DNA of 64,000 bases from Dermanyssus gallinae (taxonomy: Eukaryota > Arthropoda > Arachnida > Mesostigmata > Dermanyssidae): positions 687,501 to 751,500 of the forward strand of contig QVRM01006824.1 of the NCBI GenBank assembly GCA_003439945.1. Reading direction: 5' to 3'. The notes below the pieces were generated by a model. The model was not told the DNA's origin, ran no database searches, and worked only from the letters and a program-made list of their open reading frames with translations. How positions within the stretch are numbered: position 1 is the first letter of the stretch; each line of letters begins with the position of its first letter. Of this stretch, positions 27,025 to 39,500 are shown piece by piece. A program made the translations under genes and the position numbers.

Positions 27025-27026
<2 letters not shown>
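26735..27026 (+). repeat. 290-bp interspersed repeat, copy A
   Basis: It runs from GTGACATGATAGTG to GTTGTCACGT and matches the reverse complement of 34077-34367 along its whole length. Shared blocks include AGATTTACTACGCAAGTA, GTGGCCGGCGTTAAC and CTCATTGGAAACTTACGGGA. The ends hint at short imperfect terminal inverted repeats around ACGTGACA, as in a MITE. It has no coding capacity. Confidence 0.8.
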
Positions 27027-27057
<31 letters not shown>

Positions 27058-27213
27058 CATCAATGTTCGTTGAAGCATGGGGCTTTTTTATCTAACTTGG
27101 TATGTTATTAACGGTATGTATTATGTATTGACGGTTCCTGTCTTGAAGCTTCTATAATCCTGTCATCTGGTGATTGTCAGATAAGAAAATACATATCGAT
27201 TGACAATTCGCAG

Positions 27214-27258
<45 letters not shown>

Positions 27259-28363
27259 TATAAGCACGCAAACCTATTTAATCACGTTAAAACACCTGCC
27301 AGCATTGTAGATAACTTTCTGGATCAAAGTTGAGATCATCTGCCGAATAAATTCGTCCGATCTCTTATTTGCCGTCGTGTTCTCATCTTAGCGCAAGATT
27401 TAGCGATCTTCCCGTCATGGGGTCTTCTGCCCTAACGTCTCAAAAGCAAAAATATACGCGTGACCAACATTTAGGTACTAACGATATTTCCTTTGTTTCA
27501 CTTGCTCTGCCACGTATTTCCCATAAATTACTATGCGTTGGACGATACAGGCTGTGGGTTAGCCCGACACGTTTTCCTTGGCTCGACGGGGATCATCGTC
27601 AGACAGTTTTTCGTCGTCCCGGGACGCCCAGTTGGAAATCCAGCCAATAGCGTCGTTCATGTCAGGGTTGGTGGACACATAATACTATATCATGTACCAG
27701 TGATTATCCGCATCTGCACTGGTGGAGTTCTTTCAACGTTGCAATCAGTGGAAGTCACGCAAATCCTCAGAATTGCGTTGGCTTAATATTATTGTCGAGC
27801 AGTGTACCCAATGGCGAACTTAAAAGAGCGTCCAGGCAAACCCCGTGCCCGTAGCAGACACTGCTCACGGGCGTGCTGTTGCAATATAATGAAATGCCAA
27901 ATAGATTAAACCATCAAGCAGATTTCAAAGGGGGAAGTAGTCCACTTACGCTGAGAACACGTGCTCTCCGGTTCTATACCGATCGCGGATGATGGATCCT
28001 CCATTTTCCCCATGAGGTCGCCATGGGACTATTTTAGACCGACGTCGTCTAGGAGTAGCTAGCGCGGATTGACTTTGGGTGACAAAATAGGAAAGACCCA
28101 ACCCTTCTCTTGATACCGGTAGGTGCGGCTGTGTCTTAGAGTCATGCTGGAGCTCCAAGTTGAGCAACTATTCCAACGTTGTAATGACTACGTCGTTGAG
28201 TTCGCGCAGTGAATAGTCCAGTCGCCCAGGTCTACTTCTCACAATACGTGAGCTAACCTGGATACTGAAATACAAGAACGGAGCAGGAAAAACCCTCTTA
28301 TTAGTTGCTTGCACTTATTATTAACCATTCTTTCAGAACATGACATTTCAGTCCCAGTAATTC

Positions 28364-28436
<73 letters not shown>

Positions 28437-29534
28437 GTATTCAAGTGGTTTTGTTTTTATTCATATAACTTTACCCGAAGTATGTCACTTGAAAAAAATG
28501 CCACTTTTAAAAATCGCTTCTAAAGAGTATGAGTTGTGCAGGGATTAAATTCGCGGTACCTTGCTTTAGAGTCGCCTGGCCAATATTCCCACTCCGTCTC
28601 CGTATATGTATATGTCTGTACGTATATCTGTATGTACATGTATGTACTCGTATATACGTCATTATCGTTGTTGTGTCGTGGCCGCCTGCCACGTCTAGGT
28701 CGTCGTCAGTCGTCCGTTGGGTGAGTCAGTGTAGAGTAGCGTGGGAGAGAGTGGCCCTGGCAGCGTCGCATTCGTCTGTTCGTCAGCCAGTCAGTCAGTC
28801 AATCCGTCCGTCCGTCCGTCTGTCTGTCTGTCTGTTTGTATGTTTGTATGTTTGTTTGTCTGTCGTTTAGTCTAGCAACTGTCGCCCAACGGCGACCGAA
28901 CTCATCCCTTCCTCCCCCCCTCTTTATCTCTATCTCACACACAGACACACACACTTTTCTCACTAACGTTGTCTGCCAATCAACAAGACATGTATACATA
29001 TATAGATAGCCCACCACTCTAACTACGACGGTGCAGTTCAGCTATTCATCACCATTGTCATCATCATCATTATCGCCGCCATCGTATTGTTATAAATACT
29101 GAATTACTACGACGTAGCATTGGTAAGCATGGACGGTTAACGGTCGATTCTAAAAACGTGATGCGCTCCATGCGTAGGATTGAGTCCTCCTCGAGTAGAT
29201 TTTTTTTCTTCTATCCCCGATTGTTATAGGGCTCAGTTATACGGTTACGTTTCTGCTGTTACATTCTTCTGCTAGAGAAAGCCCAAATACTAGATACCCG
29301 TATTGGCATGCCAAAAAAGACGGCTAAACAACCGTAATAACAAAATGGTGATATATAGTAGCATTCTGGCAGTCAACCCGGTCCGAACAAGTGGGTTCGA
29401 TTATGCCTATTTCGCACTCCCTCCACCTTCCCCCGTCCTGCTGACAACCCCTTGAAGAACGGAAGGCCGCCTACATGTGACAATATGTGACTTCCCATGC
29501 CACCAAGGAGAGCCTCATCTAGATGAGGATAGGT
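27027..29534. other. No gene recognised; (AT)n and (TCCG/TCTG)n repeats
   Basis: AT tracts lie at 27028-27057, 27216-27260 and 28364-28435. (GTCC/GTCT/GTTT)n lies at 28790-28862. The plus-strand frames at 27369-27786 are repeat-free but unrecognised. Confidence 0.5.
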
Positions 29535-30250
29535 AGAAGGGGGGGGGGGGGGGGCTCGCGCTAGCCGGAGGAAAGGTTACAGACCGCTGTACAAACGAAG
29601 CACCACGCTACCACGTCGGCGATGACAATTGCTGTCGCTTGTGCTGCAGCTGTTGCCGCTGCCGCCGCCGCCGGTTCCGCCGCCGCCGGTTCCGCCATAG
29701 CGAGGGCGGCTATGGCAGCTGGCGCAGCCCGTCGCGCAGTAGTTCTCCTTCCTCACAACCAGAAAGAATCACACACGCACGCACGGCCACGCACATGGCA
29801 TACACACACACATGCACAGACCAGCGATCTAATCGCCATCACTGTGTGGTGGCTTTTGACCTTGACTTTGAAAGTCAAAGCCGCCATCGTCAGCCACCAC
29901 CACCACTACCACTATTAGCCAGCAGAGTAGCAGCAGCGGCAGCAGCAGCAGTGGCGGCGGCGTCGTTGTCACGGCCGTAGGAATAGAAATAGTAGTCGTA
30001 GTAGCAGTTGTTGTTGTTGTAGAGGAAGAAGAAGAAGAAGCAGCAGCAGCAGCATTGGCTGACACTGACGGCAGCGGGGGCGGCTGCGGATGTGCTGACG
30101 GTGGCATGAAACAACGACGACAACATCGGCGACGACAACGACGACGACTGTCGACGGTCATATAGCAGCAGCAGCAGCAGCGGCGGCGGCGGCGGCAGCA
30201 GCATCAGCAGCAGAACACCAAATGAGGAAACAGTGGCTGAAGAAGGCCTA
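29535..30250. repeat. Triplet-repeat island (CGC/CAG/GTT) starting with a G16 run
   Basis: Begins with 16 consecutive G at about 29539-29554, then CCG, GCA, GTT, GAA and CAG triplet runs on a GC-rich background. Long frames on both strands are repeat by-products. Confidence 0.8.
29857..29865 (-). promoter_or_regulatory. Isolated TCAAGGTCA motif
   Basis: TGACCTTGA on the plus strand is followed by the palindrome TTGACTTTGAAAGTCAA (29863-29879). It is about 5.5 kb beyond the E75 stop. There is no other evidence of function. Confidence 0.2.
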
Positions 30251-31726
30251 TGGCGCACTGCCCGCCACACTGTGAAATCGGAGAATGACTGACGGACGAC
30301 AACACTGGCCATGATTAAGGGCGTCATGACACCCTATTTTGTGTGTGTGTTCTCTCTCTCTCTCTCTCTCTCGCCTCCTCCTTCTGCTTCCCGCCGCCTT
30401 GCATGGTGGGAATTGCGTGGTAGGAATTGCGTGCCGATTATCGCTTGCCGCCCATAGTTCGATGGCCAGCTTCTGCGCTGCTAGAAGCTTAACAGACAAA
30501 AGGAGAAATTACTCATTTCATACTTGTACTTTCATGCTTATGTGTGTGGCATGTACTATGTGTAAGTTTACCTCAATAAGGGACGCTTGCATATCTTTGT
30601 CTTTACCACTACCGTATTGCATCACGTCTCCACAACGCGTCTGCTCGGCCCATATCTCTGCACTCTGTGCCAACTGCAAGTGGCCGCAAACCCGTTGCAA
30701 TAAAAAGCCATTAGCAAATCTAGGCAGTCCGAAATTCCTATCGGAACATCTAACGGAAAAGGTTGTACTGCTACTTGATAAGCTGCTTGAATAATTACAT
30801 ATCCGCGTTTATGTTTGCCATATATATTGCATCGACGTTTTTGACATTTTCATTAAGTAGTAGCAGGTTAAGTAAAAAAGCAAAAATACTAAGCCACAAG
30901 TCGGAACGTTCGATTACCGCTGACCTGGTTCGTCCTCACGGTCGCTTAGCAATACAAAAAAATGAACCTACTTTTTTAGTTAGATTTCCCTGCGATGCAC
31001 TAACTTTCCGCTCATGCGTACTCGTTCATTATCATTTCGGCATCAACATAGGCAAAACCAAACTTGGTTGATTGATTGGAACGTTATTATACTGCGATAT
31101 ATGAACGGATCGTTAGCCTTTGAGTCAGAGTCATAACGTAGGGCCATAAATCAGATTGTTTAGATATATTGCTTAACCAAGACGGTGCCAAATAGCAACC
31201 CGATAGCACACAATGGGTTACAGTAGCCATTGCAGGTAATGTGTCTTTGTGGAAAACGTTAGCATGGTTTACTGAGAGCCGTTGAGCTATCAGCGCACAG
31301 GTACGCATCAAATTACGTCTGTAAATATTCAATACGTACGATATTCGTGTGACGATACCCACCACCAACATTGCTACATAACTCTAAGACATAGTGAAGT
31401 CTCTGAAAAATGTCCATGTACGACTCGATATGGATCCAGTTTTAATCGCCAAGTTTAATCACCATTTTAGGCTTTTTTTTCGATTGCGGTTACAGCTTCC
31501 TACGAGACGCTGGAAGTATAAACATACGCAGACTTCAACGTAATTTCGAAGTACCGACGAATATAAGTCGGACCGTAGAAAACAGTTGAAAGTTTGCTAG
31601 CAAAAAAAATCAAAACTTTTAACAGAATGTTTAAGAAATGAAACGTTCGTTTGCCAGCAATCTAGTATAGCCATTTAACGCCGATGAGTCCATATATCTA
31701 GACTTCAATATCAAGCGTGCTTTATT

Positions 31727-31763
<37 letters not shown>

Positions 31764-32577
31764 CCACAAATGTGATATATAGTTTGACACTTGATGGTAG
31801 AATAATAAGGTAAACTAGTAGTATCCCATCGTTCGAACAAAGACTTTACGGCACGGTAGACCCGTTCGAGTGTATGTGTGCTTGTGACCTAATTCAGTCA
31901 CTATAGTAGTCCCACAAGTAGGAGTAGTCCATTGGTTATGGTTGGCTACGCTTATGGTCTGTCATAAAGAGCGTGTCTTGCCTTGTGACTGGGAGACGTT
32001 CTCGTAGAGCTACCGAGTCGACGGTCTGCAGAGCTGTCCGCTACCGCCGAGAGCGTCGTGAGGTGATATTTGCCAGCGTAGTCAGTATTTGTTCTTAGGA
32101 TAGCGACGGATGTGATCAATCGCCCTTCCTAGAAATTGGTTGTGTGGCAATTGTGGATTGTAAGTTATGCAGAATGTATCTGATTGTGATGTGAATCAAT
32201 ATTGGCAAGCATATCGCATCATTCTTGTGATTAGAAAACGTGCCATTGTTAGTAATACGGCATATGGTAATAATATAAGATATTTTTGTAGTTGTTGCTG
32301 AGAGAGCACTAAGTGTGTTTACTCTAATGTTGTTTTGTCACCCTAGCGGCCACACACCCTAGAAGCGCTCTAATAGGCAAAACTTTAGCTTTATAACGGA
32401 AGCAAGCTTGTGATCATGTGCTCGAAAGAGCGCTCTCTAAACGTAATAGATCGTCACGCAAAGCGGCACGCACGCGTTAAGCTTGTTTAGCTGTTCTGCT
32501 CTTACATTTTGTTCTTGTGTCTAAACTATTTCTAATTATTTTTGAATTATAAGTATCTTTTTAATACACTATAATAT
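30251..32577. other. No gene recognised
   Basis: A (TC)n run at 30352-30372 and (AT)n at 31728-31760. Otherwise low-repeat sequence. Confidence 0.5.
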
Positions 32578-32613
32578 AAAAAGTACATTTTATTTTAAAA
32601 TGTATTAAAAAAG

Positions 32614-32647
<34 letters not shown>

Positions 32648-32688
32648 TTTTAAATTTTATTTTAAAATGTATTAAAAAAAGAAAAAAA

Positions 32689-32721
<33 letters not shown>

Positions 32722-32722
32722 T
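32578..32722 (+). repeat. Tandem duplication of a 60-70 bp AT-rich unit
   Basis: TTTTATTTTAAAATGTATTAAAAAA followed by GAAAA and an (AT)n run occurs at 32588 and again at 32657. Confidence 0.8.
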
Positions 32723-33274
32723 AATTCTTCTGATATGCACCTTTATTGCGGAGAACAGTTGGAACCTCAACCGGTAACTGTTTCTGAAGTATAAACGAGT
32801 CGCACGCTACGGTCAAATTGGAATTTCGGCACAGCGTGGCGCACTTACCGTCTGTAGCATGTGTATCAGGATACGACTTGTCCAATTTCTCGAACACCTA
32901 CTTGAAACATAAGTGTGTACTGACCGTAAGTAATACGCACGAAATGCCCTGCGCATCGCCATCAAGCCATTCGCAGAACTTTGTGGTTTGTTGATTTTGA
33001 GTCTAGGTTCAGTAAACGGCTGACTCTGAGGTGAGTACGCTTCCACACAAGCACATCGACACAACTGATTCAACTGACTCTGGTGAGACCCGCTTGCTAG
33101 AAAAAAATCTTGCTGACGCCATTGAATTCCATCTTATTAATATTCTTTCATATTTCATAGAAATCGAAATAAATGTCGGCAAAATTCCGGTCGTCTGCGT
33201 GATTGTGCTTTACAATAACTGCTGCTTGCTTGTCTTCTTTCTACTGTTGTTCTTGTCCTTTCTGCCATGTGGGG

Positions 33275-33350
<76 letters not shown>

Positions 33351-33689
33351 GACGGATATCACGTTATATCTGTACGTGAAATCATAAGTAGTCTTGACAT
33401 CACTTTCGCCTTACCTGCGACGGCTCTCAATTGGGTATGAACCAGCAGAAAAAAATCCCGAAGAGAAGGTCAGATCTCGAGATGTAGCGCATTCGTATTT
33501 AAGTATCGGTACAAATTCGATTATTTACAAGATTGGCCTTGTCGTGCAGATATGCCAATCTCTCCCTGGCATCCTAATGTTTTACTCAATCTCTACATGC
33601 GGTATTTCGGTACTATGGTCCCGTTTGCCGCAAGCATTATACTTCAATACATTGCCTATTATATTTATTTTTTATTAAAAAGTTTAAAA

Positions 33690-33730
<41 letters not shown>

Positions 33731-34076
33731 GGAAATGGAGAGAGAGAGAGAGAGAACGATAAACAGAAAGGTACGCCGAAGATTTGACTGTGAAACATAT
33801 ACACGTATGAGTTGTGAAATACGAAAATAATTTAGGTTATTTGTCTAGATTGAAAACAGTTTTATATCGGTTCACATAGTTTTTATCGCTTTTTATTTAT
33901 AGTGTTTTTTTGCATTTTCTTGTCATTTAATTCAAATTCTCTTCTTCAATTGTTCTTTTATGGGATATATATGTACAGGTGAAGTTCTTGAGGAATCGAA
34001 GGTAGTATGACACACATGAGATGATCTGTTCATATATATATACTTATGTATACGTGGTATGACATGAAGGTAATCC
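32723..34076. other. No gene recognised; two (AT)n tracts
   Basis: AT tracts at 33277-33348 and 33693-33727, and (GA)n at 33738-33755. Confidence 0.5.
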
Positions 34077-34367
34077 AACGTGACAACTATCTTTTCACCG
34101 ATTGTCGCATGGATTCCTCCAGCTCGTGGTTCTTACAATGCTGTTTACCGCTGGTTGTTTCCTAATGCATGTATGCGGACTTCCCGTAAGTTTCCAATGA
34201 GGTAGCCATCATTTTACAAAAAGGCATATGATGTTAACGCCGGCCACTCGTCACAAGCTGGGGAAACTCATATACGTGTGTGTATGTACTTGCGTAGTAA
34301 ATCTTAATGTCTGTGCTTGCTAAATACATTTTTAATAAATAATTGTTGATAATACACTATCATGCCA
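34077..34367 (-). repeat. 290-bp interspersed repeat, copy B (inverted relative to copy A)
   Basis: The reverse complement runs from GTGGCATGATAGTG to AGTTGTCACGT and matches 26735-27026 with scattered substitutions. The copy ends about 300 bp before the presumed E75 poly(A) signal. Confidence 0.8.
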
Positions 34368-34676
34368 CATGTATGTATATATAGCTTTTCGCACGACGGT
34401 GAGAACAGATATTCGTGCATTATTACTACAACTATAGGGCCGCGCTGAGATACTCAAGAGGCTTGGACTGGACTGGACTATCTCCTGCCATTCCGTATAC
34501 ACATTTGTTCATTTGACTGTGAGCGCTAGTCTCCACGTATTGGATCTCTCCCGGCCGTCAGATCGGGAACAGAACCAATCCATTGACCAGCGGGTCTTGG
34601 AGCTGCACGCAAAAGGTATACTCAGAATTTGACTAAGATCAATATCCATATCTACAGGAAAATAGAGCAGATTCTT

Positions 34677-35329
34677 TTTATTTTTATAATGAGGAGATAT
34701 TCATGTCATAGTTGCTATCATAGGTAGGATTGTATCACAGTGATGTGTTGTTGGCAGAAGGTCGTGTCCTCTAACCAGTCCTCTTGAGCTTTCCTGGGCA
34801 CATTGCACTTCATAAGGATCGTTTTATGTAGAATAATTACACCAATCAATGCTGGTCGGTAACATCCAGCCTCAAGGTCCAAGTAATACTTAGAATCATT
34901 AACCGAATACGAATCAATAACCGGAAGGACAGAGCAGGAGCACAACCGCAGAGAGAGAGAGTGAGAAAGAGAGCAGAGTCTCTCTCTGCGCGTGTTCTTG
35001 CTCGGCATAGCAATAGTTCATCACTCGGGACGTTTATGGTCGCCGTTCACCTGCGGCCACTAAGAATGGCGACCGTTTGTTACATTCAATGGGTCTTCTT
35101 GAACTCGTCGGCTGTGCGTTCGCTCGAGTAGACCACCAGGTTGATCGCTCTATTTCGCCGTTCCTACTATGTTGTTAGCTTAGCTAGCTTCTTACAGCTG
35201 ACTTAGATTGCAGTTGAGCAGCCAGACCAACGGACCAACTGTGTGATCTGTCGCTGACTGGCGCACGCGTCTCGTGACCATCCCAACGAGGTAAGAGGTT
35301 AGATGTTTCCCCTTCTCTGGCACACGTCT
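34677..35329 (-). other. Presumed E75 3' untranslated region, with a candidate AATAAA at 34682-34677
   Basis: Downstream of the TAA at 35332-35330 the minus strand carries a purine/pyrimidine-rich run at 34950-34985 and no further E75-like coding. The first AATAAA-type signal I noticed is at 34682-34677, giving a 3' UTR of about 650 nt. Other A-rich signals occur further down, so the end is uncertain. Confidence 0.35.
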
Positions 35330-36402
35330 TTACGACTCCATCTTAACCATCTTTGTGGACAAATTGAGAGGTGAGTCGCCGCCAGAGGTCGCTGGTGGCG
35401 GTGGGGAAGGAGACGACGATGTTACAGGTTGTTGTTGTTGCTGCTGCATCGAAGCGGCTGCTGCTTGCGCTTGCTGTGAGCTAAATGGGCACTGACCAAT
35501 TGGTGCCTCGGTACGCATGATAATATTGTGAATGAGATCTGTGCGTTTCATCTGCTGCTCGCTCAGGAACTTGGGAGCCTGCTGTAGCGCACCTACCAGT
35601 GTCGAATGGGCAGTAGCCAAGTCGCCTGTCGTCGATGATGCAGGAGGCGAATGCAGTCGAACGGCTTGAGCCGCACGTAGCTTCTTGTGGTGGCGGTACG
35701 CTTCTTCCATGAGTTGGTTGGGCGAAACGAGTGGCGGTGCCTGAAGAGCACGCTTCAGCACCGGCATGTCTTCGTCGGCTGTTGTCGTTGAAGCTGGCTG
35801 CGGTGGTAGATGTTGAAGTGCAACCGCGTCAACTTCGTCGGTCGAACGCGGCGATGAGCACACCGAGGTGGCAGGAGTGCAGCTACCATGCTCCTTGCCA
35901 GACTCGATGCCAGAATCGGTTGGGGAGTCCACCCGCGCCCGGAACGGACGGTACACCACGCTACTATCGACCACCATCGTCAGCTCGCCTGTTGACGATG
36001 AATTACTGGTTGACGAACTGAATGAACTGCTACGGGTAGGGCTTTTCGAGGGACAAACCAGAGCACTATCCAGAGATGAGGTTGATGTAGACGAGTGTGG
36101 CGACGCTATCGGGGACCAGCGTTCGTGAGCTGCTGGGGCAGGTGGCGCCGGATGAACACCCGTCCAGGGTTCGGCGGGGGATGACGCAGAGTATGGCGGC
36201 GTTGTCGACTGAGGTTCCATTTTATACGCGAGTAGTTTTTCCGAATGCAACGTATTAAGGGTACGCAAGTCGGGGATTTTCTTTAGCAGCTCGTTGTATG
36301 CTTCCGTATCCTCCGAGGTGGGACATACAGCCTTTTGGAGCACGTCCATCAAACGCTTTTGAATTTTGTGGACCAGTTCGGCGTTCCTCAGCCCGGGACG
36401 GT
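35330..36402 (-). CDS. E75: E75 last exon, ligand-domain helices 10-11 and F domain
   Basis: The exon encodes residues 349-705 and the TAA stop. It starts TTTTGCAG|AC CGT, giving DRPGLRN, followed by [17 protein letters not shown]. His401 in this motif corresponds to the helix 11 haem-ligand histidine of Rev-erb and E75 (from memory). After about residue 410 comes a long Ser/Pro/Thr-rich F domain. It has conserved islands: [11 protein letters not shown] (507-517), [23 protein letters not shown] (559-573), a QMKRTDLI segment (632-639), a six-Gln run (668-673) and PLNLS (693-697). The protein ends MVKMES. The open frame running up to 36508 is intron read-through. Confidence 0.95.
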
Positions 36403-36534
36403 CTGCAAAACAGCAAAGAAGAGAGCAACTAATTAGTAATGATAGCGTGCCTGCCAGACGACCGCCACCCAGCATCTCAAAAGCAAGGCCGGTGAGCGAA
36501 CCGTGCAAAACTCGGTCAAGGTCTACGCGCTCTG

Positions 36535-36565
<31 letters not shown>

Positions 36566-39500
36566 TTATCTGTCTCTTTTAGCAGAATACTCTGTCCATT
36601 CGCTATTAGACCCTGTTTACTGCGATACTACTGATGACATGACTTGTCTACGACAGCGCGTCACAGCCAGACACACCTGCACACTCACACGCAGACATAG
36701 ACTAGGGAAAGAGGTCAATGTCAGGACCTTGGTGACAGCCGAGTAAACTCTTTGCTCACCGTTTACCCTCCCAACGGCTTGTCGCGACTGCGAGGGTCAG
36801 CGAGCTCAATCAAGACGAGGTCACAAAAGAGACACTAAACGAGACACAACCAATATAGAGCGCGCAATACCGCCGAACATAACTAAACGCGTCCCCTAGA
36901 AAGTCTAGAGAACCTCCATAAGTGATCAAAAAGGGAACTTACCAGCAGCAATAATTACAGCCGCTGTGAAGATGGCAATCTGACCGTCTGAAAGGCCAAC
37001 AGAGTTCATGCGTTCGGCAAATTCAAACATCGAGTCCAGCAGAAAGCGCGCATTTGACGATGAATGAATGGAATCCCGCCGGAGAACCTGGCCGTTGAGA
37101 GTGATCATTTGGTTGGTCGCAGAATCAAACAGACGCGATAGTCGAATTAGTAGGACTTCGAATACACCCGCCTTAAGTAGCGTAACTTGATCTTCTTGTA
37201 CGAGCATGGAAAACCCTGGAATACGTTTCGCAAACTCGACAACCCCGCGAATCGCTGGTGAGAACCGCTCGGAGAAATCCTCCATAAAGCGCGTTGTTCC
37301 ATCTTGACTTTGTGGGTTCAGCGGACATGCCTGCAACAACAGAAATAAAAGAAGCGACAACATTAGCATATTCATTAAATCCACCAATTCTTCCGTATCC
37401 CCGTCCAGAGCTATAATTATCGTTAGTTTTCCCGTTGGTAATACTCATGCGGGAGGTATAGTATCTCCGCAGCTCCCTAGATTACCACAACTCACGCTTC
37501 AGCGTGATAGGTAATAGGTTTGGCTACCCCACCATCTATATATAGCCCGACCAACTCTTTCAGAGGATGAGAGAAGGGCCGAAGCACTTTAATACAGTGC
37601 ATTGCAACGGGAGATTAAGAGGACGGGGTGATATATGGGGTGTGAGACTTTGGTGACCTTGACAGTGGGGCGAGAGCGTGCACCCAATGTGCTACTTGCT
37701 CTCAAGGACGACCAATCACAAGCGAGCTCCGTCACGTGGAGGGACCTTGACCGGCTGCCACAACACTCCCATGGCCAGCACAGCACAGCCAAGCCTCGGT
37801 TGCTTGATCAGCCAGTCTCAGCCGCTCTGCCGCGGCCTGTGCCGTCTGTGCAGCCAGCAGTAAACAGAGCTCCACGTGTGGGCGCAAGACTTTGACCGAG
37901 GCTCCCGCCTTTCCTAACTACCTATCTTTGTACGACCCGAACGGGCTCGCTGCTAATACAGCCTTCCCTCTTATCAGGGACGAGTCAACAACTTAGCTCT
38001 CAGCGTTCGCAACACATTCAATTATTTGTAAACAAGTTGACCTTGAACCTTTGACAGTAGCGCTGGCTCAGGTGTCCATCGTCTCACTGTCCCTGAACGT
38101 GTACCCATCTTCTATGGTGCGACAATATACAGGGTAATTGAACTAAAACCGTAATAGTACACAAAATAATAAAACTAATAGCAATAAGAGCTGATACGAC
38201 GACATTTTCGCCGATACCGTTCTGCGAATCCACGAATTCTTTCGAGTCGTATTTCTCGTGATACTACTGGAAGAGGAGGGGGGAGGGGAGGAGAAAGGGG
38301 AACGCGCAATAATTGCTCAATGCCGTTCAAGCTCATTCTTGAGCGTGCGTCAGTCAGTCAGTCCGTCCGTCTGTCAATCCAATGGCGTATGTATGGCAAC
38401 ACATCGACGCGCCGAGCCGCGCCACGCCACGCCGCACACAGCCAGACATACAGGTAACAGCTACGCTGCGTTGGCGGCTCATGCCGGCAGGATGCGTCAG
38501 CTTACCTCAATCAAGGGGCGAGGGGGCATTTTGGGCGTGCGGCTGGCGCGGAAGCGACGCGATATTACGTAACATGTTTGTTACTAGCCAAGGACAGAGA
38601 TTAGCGACATGTACCACCGCCGTCGTCGTCGTCGCCGCCGCTGAGGAAGTGCGTCCTCAACTACACTTGGCTTGGTTTCGAAGGACGCACACGATATAGG
38701 GAATTAATAGAACCGCGCATGGACGACGCAGGTTACGTAACAGCCCAGCGTAAAATAAGGACGCGATAGCTCTCTAAATGCGCTCGGCGAGATGATTTCA
38801 CAAGATTGGAGCTGCTAACGTAGTAAGACAGCGTGAATCGTCTGATCAATACTTACGAGTCCTGAGTGACAGCGCGCTATGACGGGATCGGTTCGGGCCC
38901 GCTCGATCATTGGCGCCACCTTCTCTGCTGTGAATTCGCAGGTCTCCTCGTGAGCGCGCACCACCGACTCAAAAAGACGCATTTCATCGTCAAGCTCCGC
39001 GCATAGCTGCTTCTCCTGCGAGTTGGCATTCACCTTTTGCATCGCAGCCAGAATCTTAGCTTTCTCACGTTTCGGCACACGGCCAAATCGTACAGCTGCA
39101 ACGATCGACAAGCACACGCAAACAGATACAACGATAGATCATGCGTTAGTCTACTATCACTTGTTGCTTGGCATGCTCACTCACAAGCAGACATCAATAG
39201 GCATCAACAGGGACAACAACATCAACAACAACAACAACATTAACAACGATATCAATTAAAACAGCTGCATGGTACGACGGAAAGACACGTACGCGGGTTC
39301 TTATGAATGGCGCTGCTCACTGCCGCTGTTAAATTATTTCGATGCTTCATAATCGCACTGCTGCCGGCGCGTAGCGTGTGATAGAGTAATCCATGGTGAG
39401 AGTTGGGACTCGGCGCTGTCTGAGCCGACTGCATGACTAACTAGCGCGAGGTAAGCGCTATATGCCGTATCACCACCACGACCACCACCACGACGACGAC

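Larger units (their letters stand above)
37331..38856 (-). other. E75 intron 4, with two TCAAGGTCA sites
   Basis: The 1526-bp intron contains exact TCAAGGTCA (minus) at 37662-37654 and 38046-38038, GGAGG-rich sequence at 38265-38300, a (GTCA/GTCC)n run at 38349-38375 and a CGT triplet run at 38620-38640. No exon was seen. Confidence 0.85.

Noticed and set aside
29400..29440. GGGTTCGATTATGCC as a tRNA gene T-arm
   Set aside because: No acceptor, D or anticodon arms could be folded around it.
36403..36508. A longer N terminus for the last E75 exon, with a hydrophobic signal-like stretch
   Set aside because: It lies upstream of the TTTTGCAG acceptor and is intron read-through. The phase joins exactly at 36402.
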